DNA from: Gilvimarinus xylanilyticus
GTDB lineage: Bacteria > Pseudomonadota > Gammaproteobacteria > Pseudomonadales > Cellvibrionaceae
DNA: 64,000 nt
NCBI RefSeq assembly: GCF_024195295.1
Contig: NZ_JAMFTH010000003.1
Span: 255,501-319,500 of the forward strand
Direction of reading: 5' to 3'
Positions 38,696 to 47,264 of the stretch are shown here, in pieces (within the stretch, counting starts at the first letter, position 1; every line of letters starts with the position of its first letter). The notes under the pieces are model-generated. The model did not search any database and was not told the DNA's origin. It saw nothing but the letters and a program-made list of their open reading frames with translations. The position numbers were made by a program, and so were the translations under genes.

Positions 38696-40186
38696 ATGTC
38701 ACTCGCCGTTGTTTACACCCGAGCCCTGGTTGGCGTAGAAGCCCCTCAAGTGACCGTCGAAGTCCACCTGTCCAATGGTCTGCCAGGTCTCGCGATCGTG
38801 GGGCTGCCCGAAACGGCGGTCAAAGAAAGTAAAGATCGGGTGCGCAGTGCCCTACTCAATAGCCACCTGGAATTTCCCGCCCGCCGGATTACCGTAAACT
38901 TGGCCCCGGCCGACTTGCCCAAAGAAGGGGGGCGCTACGATTTGCCCATCGCCCTGGGCATTTTGGCGGCTTCGGGGCAGATACCCAGCGAAAAGCTCGC
39001 GGGGTACGAGTTTGTGGGCGAGTTGGCGCTGTCGGGCGAAGTGCGCCCGGTCAAGGGCGCTCTGCCCGCGGCACTGGCCTGCCAAACAGCCCAACGGGTA
39101 TTCATTACCGGCCCCGACAACGGCGGCGAGGCCGCCCTGACGGGCGAGCAGTCCTGCCTTACCAGCGCCAACCTACTGCGCGCCTGCGCCCATCTGCACG
39201 GTCGTGAACCTTTACCCCAAGCCCAAGTACCAGACGCACCGCCCGCCATACCACCACCTGAACTGGCCGATGTACGCGGCCAGGAACAAGCCAAGCGCGC
39301 CTTGGAAATTGCCGCCAGTGGCGGTCACAACCTATTAATGTACGGCCCTCCCGGTACGGGCAAAACCATGCTGGCCAGCCGCCTACCCGGCATACTGCCT
39401 CCCATACAAACCCGCGAGGCCATGGCCGTGGCGGCAGTTTACTCGGTATCCGATAGCACTCCTCCACCCTGGCTGCAGCGCCCTTTTCGCGCCCCGCATC
39501 ACAGTGCCTCGGCACCGGCGCTGGTGGGCGGCGGTGGCAGCCCGCGCCCCGGAGAAATCTCGTTAGCCCACGGCGGGGTACTGTTTTTAGATGAACTACC
39601 CGAATTTCAGCGTCAGGTGCTGGAGGTATTGCGCGAACCATTGGAAAGCGGGGAAATTCGTATCTCCCGGGCCAAGGCCCAGACCCGTTATCCCGCTAGG
39701 TTTCAGCTGATCGCCGCCATGAACCCCTGCCCCTGCGGCTACTTTGGCGATAACGATAGCCGCTGTCGCTGCACCCCCGACCAGATTCGCCGCTATCGCG
39801 GTAAAATCTCAGGTCCACTGCTCGATCGCATTGATCTGCATGTGCCCGTTACCGCTGTGCCGCCCACCGAACTCAACCGAGCTCCGGCGGGGGAATCAAG
39901 CGCTCAGGTGCAAACCCGGGTTGAGCGCGCCCGGCGCTGCGCCCTCAAGCGCCAGGGCAAAAGCAACAGCGAGCTGGAGGCGAAAGATATAGAAACGATA
40001 TGTCAGCTTAACCCGACCGATGAAGAGTATCTGGCGGCTGCAGTTAATAAGCTGGGCCTGTCGACCCGCGCTTATCACCGGGTACTAAAAGTCGCGCGCA
40101 CTCTGGCGGATATGGGCCAGAGCGAAGGCATCAGCCGCCAACATCTCGCCGAAGCACTCAGCTATCGCGGCCTGGACCGGGTTTAG
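38696..40186 (+). CDS. comM: ComM/YifB Mg-chelatase-like AAA+ ATPase
   Basis: A 496-residue protein: N-terminal ChlI-type Lon-like domain (LPGLAIVGLPETAVKESKDRVRSAL, LPKEGGRYDLPIALGILAASGQ), then AAA+ with Walker A MYGPPGTGKTMLASRLPG near residue 215, Walker B VLFLDELPEF near 300, and the four-Cys region MNPCPCGYFGD. ComM is a hexameric branch-migration helicase important in natural transformation. It converges on and overlaps the next minus-strand gene by 29 bp. Confidence 0.96.
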   Translation: MSLAVVYTRALVGVEAPQVTVEVHLSNGLPGLAIVGLPETAVKESKDRVRSALLNSHLEFPARRITVNLAPADLPKEGGRYDLPIALGILAASGQIPSEKLAGYEFVGELALSGEVRPVKGALPAALACQTAQRVFITGPDNGGEAALTGEQSCLTSANLLRACAHLHGREPLPQAQVPDAPPAIPPPELADVRGQEQAKRALEIAASGGHNLLMYGPPGTGKTMLASRLPGILPPIQTREAMAVAAVYSVSDSTPPPWLQRPFRAPHHSASAPALVGGGGSPRPGEISLAHGGVLFLDELPEFQRQVLEVLREPLESGEIRISRAKAQTRYPARFQLIAAMNPCPCGYFGDNDSRCRCTPDQIRRYRGKISGPLLDRIDLHVPVTAVPPTELNRAPAGESSAQVQTRVERARRCALKRQGKSNSELEAKDIETICQLNPTDEEYLAAAVNKLGLSTRAYHRVLKVARTLADMGQSEGISRQHLAEALSYRGLDRV

Positions 40187-41930
40187 AGCCGTTATCCGCC
40201 GCAGAAGCCGACCCCTCTTTGTTCTCCAGCACGGCACTTAGGCTAAGCCCGCGAATCACCTTGGTAAGACGCGAATAGGCGTGAGGCGCGCAGAGAAAGT
40301 ACCCCTGCATCTGATCACAGCCCTCATCCACCAGCCATTTCTGCTGGCTTATGGACTCGACCCCCTCGGCCACCACCACCTTGCCCAGGTTGTGCGCCAG
40401 ATTGATCATCGCCGAGACCAGGCGTCTCTCGCTGCGTCGGCGCAGTAAATCGGTCATAAACTGCGAGTCAATTTTAAGCGCGGCAATGGGCAGCCGCTGC
40501 AGATGCAGAAACGACGAGCTGCCCGTGCCAAAATCGTCCAGGGCAAAGGTCACCCCGAAGTAGGACAGCGGGCGCATACACAGACTGACCAAGTCGATAT
40601 TCTCCATCAGCGCGGTTTCGGTCAGCTCAAACTCGATAAAATTGGGGTTGGCACCGGTCTCAGCAAAAATATTGGCCACCTGCTGAACCATACCCTCGTC
40701 ACGGAACTGGCGCGCCGACAGGTTAATGGCCATTTTGACCTCGACCCCACAGTCGCGCTTAAGACGCTGCAAATCTTCGCAGGCACGCCGAATCACCCAA
40801 TAGCCAATGGTGAAAATCAGCCCGGTGTCTTCGGCAATGGAAATAAAGTTATGGGCGCTGAGAATGCCTTTTTGCGGGTGATTCCAGCGCAGTAACGCCT
40901 CTAGGGCGACAACCTTGCCACTGCGCACGGAAAAACGCGGCTGATACTCCAGGTACAGCTCGCGGTTATCCAGGGCGCGCCGCAGGTCTTCTTCAAGGCT
41001 CAGGCGATAGCGTACATCGCGGTTCATTTCTTCGGTAAAAAAGCGGAAGTTGCTGCCCTCAACCTGTTTGGCCTGGTACATGGCCAGATCGGCGCTTTTG
41101 AGCAGAGCATCGGCACTGCGGCCAGCCTCGGGGTAAGAGGCGATGCCCACGCTACAGCCCACCGACAGGTGGTAGCCGCTGATATCGTAGGGCGATGTGA
41201 TTTCTTCAATGATTTTGACGGCCAGGTGCGCAATATCCGACGAGTTTTCGACATTGAGGAGCAAAAGCGTAAACTCATCGCCCCCCATCCGCGCCATCGA
41301 ATCACTGCGACGCAGCAGCGCCTGCAATCGCTCGGCGCACATGCGGATCAGACCGTCTCCGACATCGTGGCCGTAGCGATCATTAACAATTTTAAAATCG
41401 TCTAAATCGATAAACATCAACGCGAAACGCATATTGTCCCGCGTGGCGATGCGAATAGCATTTTCCAGGCGATCGCGAAACAATACTCGGTTGGGGATAT
41501 CCGTTAGAGGATCGTGGTGAGCCAGGCGCGCCAGGTGGCGCTCGGTTCGCTTGCGCTCGATGGCGTAGCGCAGTGATCTTTCCAGCGCGGGCGAGCTAAT
41601 CCCTTCTAGGGCCACATAATCAGAGGCCCCCGCCGGAATGGCGTCGCGATCCAGCGCCTCTTCCATACGCTCGGACAGCGCCACCACCGGTGCAGGACAA
41701 AACTGATTTTTTACCGCTCCCAGCAAATCCCGTCCCTGCTGGCAGTCCGCGTCCATATACAATAAACCCAGGTCGTACTCGCCGCTTAACAAGGTCATCA
41801 GGGCGTCGTCGCGCAGCTCGCAAGTCGATACGAGGTAGCGACCGGGCGCCGCAGCGTCCAGCCAAGAGGTCAGTTGGGCGGCCAACTCCTCGCCGCCATT
41901 GAGCAGCAGAACGCTGATGCTCGTTGCCAT
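40158..41930 (-). CDS. GGDEF-EAL protein with N-terminal pseudo-receiver domain
   Basis: A 590-residue cytoplasmic protein. Residues 1-130 resemble a response-regulator receiver, but the phosphoacceptor position in DLGLLYMDAD is Tyr rather than Asp. GGDEF (about 145-300) has DLDDFKIVNDRYGH and an intact RMGGDEFTLLL. EAL (about 320-565) has VALEALLRWNHP, FELTETAL, LDDFGTG, LKIDSQF and VAEGVES, all metal and catalytic positions. Both cyclase and phosphodiesterase could be active. It converges with comM, sharing 29 bp. Confidence 0.93.
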   Translation of the reverse strand: MATSISVLLLNGGEELAAQLTSWLDAAAPGRYLVSTCELRDDALMTLLSGEYDLGLLYMDADCQQGRDLLGAVKNQFCPAPVVALSERMEEALDRDAIPAGASDYVALEGISSPALERSLRYAIERKRTERHLARLAHHDPLTDIPNRVLFRDRLENAIRIATRDNMRFALMFIDLDDFKIVNDRYGHDVGDGLIRMCAERLQALLRRSDSMARMGGDEFTLLLLNVENSSDIAHLAVKIIEEITSPYDISGYHLSVGCSVGIASYPEAGRSADALLKSADLAMYQAKQVEGSNFRFFTEEMNRDVRYRLSLEEDLRRALDNRELYLEYQPRFSVRSGKVVALEALLRWNHPQKGILSAHNFISIAEDTGLIFTIGYWVIRRACEDLQRLKRDCGVEVKMAINLSARQFRDEGMVQQVANIFAETGANPNFIEFELTETALMENIDLVSLCMRPLSYFGVTFALDDFGTGSSSFLHLQRLPIAALKIDSQFMTDLLRRRSERRLVSAMINLAHNLGKVVVAEGVESISQQKWLVDEGCDQMQGYFLCAPHAYSRLTKVIRGLSLSAVLENKEGSASAADNGSKPGPGRDS

Positions 41931-42241
41931 CTTTGTGCATCCCTAAGTTTGCGTAAAGTCCATCTTCTCAAACCGCTTGCAGCGCCGCCGGCAGCGGTCC
42001 ATTTAATAGCTGCAGACACCGGGCTAGGCGGCTCCGACCCATCGCCCGTACGTCCGTTTAATTTTGGCCAAGTTTCGTCTAAATCAACCTAATAAGTCCA
42101 CCTGCAAACATACACCATAGCCGCCCGAAATGCACAAAAATAACGCAATTTCTCGATTCAGTAGTCGTTTCTTCTGCCTTACGGCGTTGCTACAATAGCG
42201 CGCTCGAATATCCTCGCCCAATCTATCTCTATCGAGGCCCC
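41931..42241. promoter_or_regulatory. Divergent promoter region between the GGDEF-EAL gene and rep
   Basis: These 311 bp hold no gene. A TACAAT box at 42191-42196 with TTTCTT 17 bp upstream is a candidate promoter for rep. Nothing repeated is seen. Confidence 0.4.
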
Positions 42242-44251
42242 GTGACCCGACTCAACCCCCGACAAAGCGAAGCCGTACACTATGTGGATGGCCCCTGCCT
42301 GGTGCTGGCCGGCGCCGGCTCCGGCAAAACCTCTGTGATTACCCGTAAAATCGCTTTCTTAATCGAAAAGTGCAGTGTCCCGGCGCGCAACATCGCCGCT
42401 CTGACCTTTACCAACAAGGCCGCGCGCGAAATGAAAGAACGCGTGGGCGGGTTGGTTAAAGGCAAGGCCGCGCGGGGTTTGACAGTATCCACCTTCCACA
42501 ACCTGGGGCTCAATATTATTCGCCGCGAAGCCAAAACCCTGGGCTTTAAACCGGGCTTTTCCATTTTCGACGCCGAGGATGCCCGCGCCCTGCTCAAAGA
42601 GCTCATGCTTAAAGACGGCGAGCTGGATAGCGACCACCTGAATATGGTGCAGCATCAGATTTCCAACTGGAAAAACGATTTGGTCACCCCCGAATCCGCC
42701 GAAGAGCAGGCGCAAAGCCCCGCCGAACTGACCATGGTGCGCATTTACGAGCGCTACAACCAGGCGCTGCGAGCCTATAACGCGGTGGATTTTGACGATT
42801 TGATTCTGGTACCAGTCCACCTTTTTAACACCCGGCCCGAGGTTTTGGCCCGCTGGCAGCGCAAAATCCAGTACTTGCTGGTGGACGAGTATCAGGACAC
42901 CAACTCCAGTCAGTACCTACTGGTTAAGCAGCTGGTAGGTGGGCGCAATGGATTGACCGTGGTGGGGGATGACGATCAGTCCATCTACGCCTGGCGCGGT
43001 GCCCGACCCGAGAATATGGTGCTGCTTAAAGAGGACTTCCCCACCCTGCACCTGATTAAGCTGGAGCAAAACTATCGCTCTACCAGCCGTATCCTGCGGG
43101 TCGCCAACCACTTAATTGCCCACAACCCCCACGAATACGACAAGGCGCTGTGGAGCGAAATGGGCCTGGGGGATGAAATCCGCATCGTCAAATGCGCCAA
43201 TGAAGAGGCTGAAGCCGAGCGGGTCGCCACCGAAATTCTCGCTCACAAGCTGCGCACCGGCGGCAGTTTTAGCAACTACGCGATTCTCTACCGCGGCAAT
43301 CACCAGGGTCGGCTGATGGAGATAAAGCTACAACAGCATCAAGTGCCCTACAAAATCAGCGGCGGCTCGTCGTTTTTTGGCAAAACCGAAATTAAAGACG
43401 TGATGTCCTACTTGCGCCTGCTGGTAAACCCGGACGATGACAACGCCTTTTTGCGCATCATCAACACCCCCCGTCGCCAAATTGGCACCAGCACCCTGGA
43501 GGCCCTGGGTCGCTTTGCCAGCGAGCGCCACATCAGCCTGTACACCGCCACCGACGATATTGCCCTGCAGCGGCATATCCCCAAGCAGAATCTGGAACGA
43601 TTGCGCACCTTCCGCAACTGGATTGAGCGAATCCTGGAAAAGTGCAATGGCCCGGAACCGGTGGTCGCGATTGAACAGATGCTGGAAGACATCGGCTACG
43701 AGGCCTGGCTGCACCAAAACGCCAGTAGCGCCAAAGCAGGCGAAAAACGCATGGACAATGTGCGCTATCTGGTGGATTCGATCCGCTCCATGCTCGAGCG
43801 CGGCGACGACGGCGAATCCATTACCATTGAAGACGCCATCAGCAAGCTGGTACTGCGCGATCTACTGGAGCGTCAGGAAGAGGAAGAGACTCTGGACCAG
43901 GTGCAACTGATGACCCTGCACGCCTCTAAAGGGCTGGAGTTTCCCCACGTTTACCTGGTGGGCATGGAAGAGGACCTGCTGCCCCACCGCAACAGCATTG
44001 AAACCGACAATATCGAAGAAGAGCGCCGCTTGGCTTACGTGGGAATTACCCGAGCTCAGCGAACCCTCTCGCTCACCCTGGCGGGTAAGCGCAAACAGTA
44101 TGGGGATATCTCCGAAACCACCCCCAGTCGCTTTATCAGCGAACTGCCTCAGGATGATATCTCCTACGAAGGCTTTAGCCCTGCCACCGCCGAGCAGGTG
44201 AAAGCCACAGGTGAGCAAACGCTTACTAATCTGTTGAGTATGTTTGAATAG
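42242..44251 (+). CDS. rep: ATP-dependent DNA helicase Rep
   Basis: A 669-residue UvrD/Rep-type SF1A helicase with GTG start at 42242. Motif I LAGAGSGKTSVITRKIAFL, motif II LVDEYQDTN, motif III TVVGDDDQSIYAWRGA, motif IV LEQNYRSTSRILRVANH and motif VI VGITRAQRTL with the arginine finger are all seen. Rep assists replication through protein roadblocks. It stands alone, and a heptad repeat starts at its stop codon. Confidence 0.96.
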   Translation: MTRLNPRQSEAVHYVDGPCLVLAGAGSGKTSVITRKIAFLIEKCSVPARNIAALTFTNKAAREMKERVGGLVKGKAARGLTVSTFHNLGLNIIRREAKTLGFKPGFSIFDAEDARALLKELMLKDGELDSDHLNMVQHQISNWKNDLVTPESAEEQAQSPAELTMVRIYERYNQALRAYNAVDFDDLILVPVHLFNTRPEVLARWQRKIQYLLVDEYQDTNSSQYLLVKQLVGGRNGLTVVGDDDQSIYAWRGARPENMVLLKEDFPTLHLIKLEQNYRSTSRILRVANHLIAHNPHEYDKALWSEMGLGDEIRIVKCANEEAEAERVATEILAHKLRTGGSFSNYAILYRGNHQGRLMEIKLQQHQVPYKISGGSSFFGKTEIKDVMSYLRLLVNPDDDNAFLRIINTPRRQIGTSTLEALGRFASERHISLYTATDDIALQRHIPKQNLERLRTFRNWIERILEKCNGPEPVVAIEQMLEDIGYEAWLHQNASSAKAGEKRMDNVRYLVDSIRSMLERGDDGESITIEDAISKLVLRDLLERQEEEETLDQVQLMTLHASKGLEFPHVYLVGMEEDLLPHRNSIETDNIEEERRLAYVGITRAQRTLSLTLAGKRKQYGDISETTPSRFISELPQDDISYEGFSPATAEQVKATGEQTLTNLLSMFE

Positions 44252-44264
44252 GGGTACGGGGTAC
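44251..44264 (+). repeat. Heptanucleotide repeat at the rep stop codon
   Basis: Two identical 7-mers GGGGTAC at 44251-44257 and 44258-44264, the first sharing its G with the rep stop. The unit differs by one base from GGGGAAC behind crc. Two copies alone could be chance; the position supports it. Confidence 0.55.
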
Positions 44265-44316
44265 TCGAGTATGGAGACTGTCGTTACCGGTCAACCTTTC
44301 CCACGTCAAAAGGCAT

Positions 44317-44342
44317 AAAAAAACCCGCCGCAGCGGGTTTTT
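44317..44342. terminator. Bidirectional intrinsic terminator between rep and cytochrome c5
   Basis: CCCGC / GCGGG stem with a 4-nt loop, flanked by AAAAAAA on the left and TTTTT on the right. Confidence 0.85.
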
Positions 44343-44359
44343 AGCATCGCGGGCTGTCT

Positions 44360-44791
44360 CTACTGGCTGTTTTCTACCATATAGTCCACCGCCGCCATCA
44401 CTTCATCGTCGGAGCAAGTGGTGCACAGGCCCATGGCCGGCATGGCGTTAAAGCCTTCAATCGCGTGTTTGTGCAAGGTGTCCATGCCCTTGGCAATACG
44501 GTCGGCCCAGGCGGCTGGATCGCCGTATTTGGGCGCTCCCGCAACACCCGCGCCATGACAGGTATTGCAGCTGGCATTGTAAACATCTTCACCCGAGCGA
44601 GGCCCGCTGCTGGCTGCCGCTACAGGCGCTGCGGCGCAATCATCGCCCGCCATACAAACCGTGCCCGCCGGCGCAATACGTTCGGCGATTTCATCATTGA
44701 CAGCGCTTGACTGACTGTAGGCGAAGGCCGAGGCAAGCAGCCCCATACCCAGCGCGACCATCAGGCCGCCTATTTTTTTCGCTTGGCTCAC
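44360..44791 (-). CDS. Cytochrome c5-type periplasmic monoheme cytochrome
   Basis: A 143-residue protein with signal peptide (MSQAKKIGGLMVALGMGLLAS, cleavage after AFA near residue 24). One heme site CNTCH near residue 75; the axial Met is in FNAMPAMG, and the CTTC pair close by is the disulfide typical of cytochrome c5. A hydrophilic Ala-rich stretch with CMAGDDC precedes the domain. It shuttles electrons in the periplasm, to oxidases or peroxidases. Confidence 0.93.
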   Translation of the reverse strand: MSQAKKIGGLMVALGMGLLASAFAYSQSSAVNDEIAERIAPAGTVCMAGDDCAAAPVAAASSGPRSGEDVYNASCNTCHGAGVAGAPKYGDPAAWADRIAKGMDTLHKHAIEGFNAMPAMGLCTTCSDDEVMAAVDYMVENSQ

Positions 44792-44886
44792 GGTTATGTC
44801 CTCTATTCATTGGCGGCTCAAATGCCGCACTAATCTCAGTGCGCGCCATTATAGCCAGAAACCGCATCTGAGGTGAACATTCAAGC

Positions 44887-44969
44887 CTAGCAGGCTGTTG
44901 AAAAACCCCTTGCATGCTCAGCGGGACTTCAAGGCTGGGTACTTAAGGGGTTTTTCAACAGCCTGCTAG
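44887..44969. mobile_element. MITE-like palindromic element (83 bp)
   Basis: Two perfect 25-bp inverted arms (44887-44911 and 44945-44969), beginning CTAGCAGGCTGTTGAAAAAC, enclose a 33-bp centre. Each end is CTAG, which may be a 4-bp target duplication. AGGCTGTTGAAAAA-type ends are widespread at insertion-sequence termini, so a nonautonomous IS derivative is likely. There is no coding sequence. It lies between cytochrome c5 and the tRNA locus and could also act as a terminator hairpin. Confidence 0.7.
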
Positions 44970-45061
44970 ACGATTGTCCGCCCTACTAGTAGAATGCGCC
45001 CTCGTTTGAGCGCCCCGGCGCTAACACACTGGCCTGAGCCAGATTAAAAACTCAGAATCAC

Positions 45062-45240
45062 GCACCCGTAGCTCAGTTGGGTGAGGCAAGCGTTTACAAA
45101 GCACCGCTTTGTGCGCAGCCGAACGGCTTTCAGCTGTGCTGAAAGACCGAACCCGAACGAGAGTGAGGGGAGTAGCGGTAGCGCGCAGCGCTACGTCTTG
45201 TTGAATGCTGGCCTGAGCCAGGTTAAAAACTCAGAACTAC
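45062..45240 (+). repeat. Chimeric tRNA-Arg-like tandem unit 1
   Basis: The first 19 bases (45062-45080) are identical to the start of the tRNA-Arg at 45419. Then 89 bases replace the three D-loop bases ATA, after which GAGTAGCGGT (45170-45179) resumes the tRNA sequence, followed by unrelated sequence instead of the anticodon and T arms. Hairpins: CAAAGC/GCTTTG, CTTTCAGC/GCTGAAAG, GTAGCG/CGCTAC. The unit ends with the CTGGC/GCCAG hairpin and leader that precede each copy. Not a functional tRNA. Confidence 0.75.
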
Positions 45241-45418
45241 GCACCCGTAGCTCAGTTGGGTGAGACAAGCGTTTACAAAGCACTGCTTTGTGCGCAGTCG
45301 AACGGCTTTCAGCTGTGCTGGAAGACCGGGCCCGAACGACAGTGAGGGGAGTAGCGGTAGCGCGCAGCGTTACGTATTGTTGAATACTGGCCTGAGCCAG
45401 TTTAAAACTCAGAATCAC
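45241..45418 (+). repeat. Chimeric tRNA-Arg-like tandem unit 2
   Basis: A second copy, 178 bp, with about ten scattered substitutions. The same 19-base tRNA head (45241-45259), an insert of exactly 89 bases, and GAGTAGCGGT at 45349-45358. Two substitutions fall in stems and keep pairing by G-U (CTTTCAGC with GCTGGAAG; GTAGCG with CGTTAC); others are in loops or between stems. It runs straight into the real tRNA. Confidence 0.75.
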
Positions 45419-45495
45419 GCACCCGTAGCTCAGTTGGATAGAGTAGCGGTTTCCGAAGCCGTTGGTCGCGCGTTCAAATCGCGCCGGGTGCGCCA
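45419..45495 (+). tRNA. tRNA-Arg (anticodon CCG)
   Basis: A 77-nt cloverleaf: acceptor GCACCCG / CGGGTGC, D arm GCTC...GAGT, anticodon stem GCGGT / GCCGT (one non-canonical closing pair) around loop TTCCGAA (anticodon CCG, reads CGG), T arm GCGCG-TTCAAAT-CGCGC, discriminator G and encoded CCA. It is the third, intact member of the tandem array and shares the leader and hairpin CTGGCCTGAGCCAG with the chimeric units. Confidence 0.95.
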
Positions 45496-45694
45496 CTTTT
45501 CTTTCGCTCCACCTCGTCTTTATGCCGTTTCTCAGGTAAGCCTGCTGCAATTCCTACAATGTAGAAAGCGCACTTACACCCAAAAACAGTCCCAAACCAA
45601 AGTTTAAGGCGTCTTATCAGGCCCTTGCGCAATCGGCACGCGCTTTGTATCCACGCCCTGTAATCTCAACTTACCGTTCGTCAGGGAGTTACTC

Positions 45695-46420
45695 ATGGCC
45701 ACCGCCGATCTCTACCGCATGAAAACCGACGCGCATATTTGTCCCTTCGGTATTAAGTCGAAAGACCTGTTGCGGCGCAAGGGTTTTGAAATCAACGATC
45801 ACTTGCTGACCAACCGCGACGAAACTGACCGTTTTAAAGCCGAACAAGGTGTCGAAACTACGCCGCAGACCTTTATTGATGGCAAACGCATCGGCGGCTA
45901 TGACGATCTGCAAAAATATCTGGGCGAAGCGCCGCCAGCCAAAGACACCAGTTACACCCCCGTCATCGCGATTTTTTCGCTGACACTGCTTTCCTCCCTG
46001 GCTTTATTCTTCCGTCCTGGCGGAGTAGACACCTGGGTGAATGTTATTGAGACGTTCGTGGCGCTCAGTATGGTGGCGCTGGCTATGCAAAAACTCAAAG
46101 ACTTAGAAAGCTTTTCGCTGCAATTTATTACCTACGACCTACAGGGCATGCACCGTCCCCGCTACGCTTATGTATACGCCTATTTAGAGGCCTTTGCTGG
46201 CGTAGGCATGCTCGCGCTCGCACCACCCTGGATCGTCTCGCCCGCGGCACTCTTTATCGGCTTAGTGGGGGCGACATCGGTTACCAAAGCGGTTTACATT
46301 GATAAGCGGGAGCTAAAGTGTGCGTGTGTAGGCGGCAACAGTAAGGTACCCTTGGGTTTCATCTCACTGACTGAAAACCTAATGATGGTTAGCATGGGAC
46401 TGTGGATGTGGCTGAAATAA
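45695..46420 (+). CDS. Glutaredoxin-like domain fused to MauE/DoxX-type membrane domain
   Basis: A 241-residue protein with GGGAG before ATG 45695. Residues 1-80 form a glutaredoxin fold: CPFG where CPYC is usual, and the glutathione-binding VETTPQTFIDGKRIGGYDDL. Residues about 85-240 form four transmembrane helices of the MauE kind, with YAYLEAFAGVGMLA and the Cys-rich LKCACVGGNSKVPLGFISLTEN that is conserved in MauE. MauE-type proteins help disulfide formation in exported proteins. Loss of the second active Cys suggests a monothiol mechanism. Confidence 0.82.
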   Translation: MATADLYRMKTDAHICPFGIKSKDLLRRKGFEINDHLLTNRDETDRFKAEQGVETTPQTFIDGKRIGGYDDLQKYLGEAPPAKDTSYTPVIAIFSLTLLSSLALFFRPGGVDTWVNVIETFVALSMVALAMQKLKDLESFSLQFITYDLQGMHRPRYAYVYAYLEAFAGVGMLALAPPWIVSPAALFIGLVGATSVTKAVYIDKRELKCACVGGNSKVPLGFISLTENLMMVSMGLWMWLK

Positions 46421-46463
46421 TGACTATGTTTTTGCAATAGCGGTTTCAATGGAGCAATAGTAT

Positions 46464-47249
46464 TTGAACATTACCAACGATGTGGTTTGGCTGGGCTTTT
46501 TAGGTAGCCTGGTGGCGGGATCAATGACTATTTTAGGCGCCGCCGGTGTTTGGTTCGTCAGACAGTTATCAGAATCGCTGGAAGATACTTTGCTAAGCGC
46601 CGCAGCGGGGGTCATGCTGGCCGCGTCAGTGTTCTCTTTATTGCTGCCTGGTATCGAACACGCTGGAAGTTTGGGACATAGCGATAGCACCTCGGTGCTG
46701 ATTGTTTTAGCGGGTATGATGTTGGGCGCAACCTTATTGGCTGTCATCTATCGCTATACCCCCCACGAATATTTTAACAGCCAGTTGCCCGGCGCTAATC
46801 CCCAGGCACTAAAACGCATCTGGCTGTTTGTGCTCGCCATTACCCTACATAATTTTCCCGAAGGTATGGCGGTGGGGGTAGGTTATGCGCGCGGCGATAT
46901 TCAAAACGGTCTAGCGCTTACCTTGGGAATCGGGCTACAGAATATTCCCGAGGGTTTGGCGGTAGCCGTGGCAGTATTGGCTGCGGGCTACACCCGTATT
47001 TTTGCCTTCTTAACGGCAACCGCAAGCGGCCTAATTGAACCTTTAGGTGGCTTACTCGGCGCCACTCTAGTGTCTTTTAGCTTGCCACTACTACCCTGGG
47101 TTTTAGGTGGAGCCGCCGGTGCTATGCTGTATATCATTAGCAACGAAATTATCCCGCAGACCCACAGCCGTGGCCATGCCAGTGCGGCCACGTTCTCGCT
47201 CTTGGGGGGATTTTCGATAATGACTTATCTTGATATTGTTTTGGGATAA
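46464..47249 (+). CDS. ZIP-family divalent metal transporter
   Basis: A 261-residue protein from a TTG start at 46464 with GGAG upstream. Eight hydrophobic segments; the metal-binding helices read ITLHNFPEGMAVGVGYARGD and GLQNIPEGLAVAVAVLAAG, the ZIP signature (HNxPEG). It is closest in style to the ZupT/GufA group, which brings zinc or other divalent metals into the cell. It follows the glutaredoxin-MauE gene by 43 bp and may be cotranscribed. Confidence 0.92.
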   Translation: MNITNDVVWLGFLGSLVAGSMTILGAAGVWFVRQLSESLEDTLLSAAAGVMLAASVFSLLLPGIEHAGSLGHSDSTSVLIVLAGMMLGATLLAVIYRYTPHEYFNSQLPGANPQALKRIWLFVLAITLHNFPEGMAVGVGYARGDIQNGLALTLGIGLQNIPEGLAVAVAVLAAGYTRIFAFLTATASGLIEPLGGLLGATLVSFSLPLLPWVLGGAAGAMLYIISNEIIPQTHSRGHASAATFSLLGGFSIMTYLDIVLG

Positions 47250-47264
47250 ACTAAAAGGAATCAT

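Noticed and set aside
45062-45495. CRISPR-like reading of the three repeated units
   Set aside because: Units are 178-179 bp with no spacer/repeat alternation; the shared parts are tRNA head, leader and structured insert.
45260-45607. Protein-coding frames through the tRNA-like units
   Set aside because: The frames exist only because the repeat lacks stops; they run through the tRNA and differ between copies at RNA-consistent positions.
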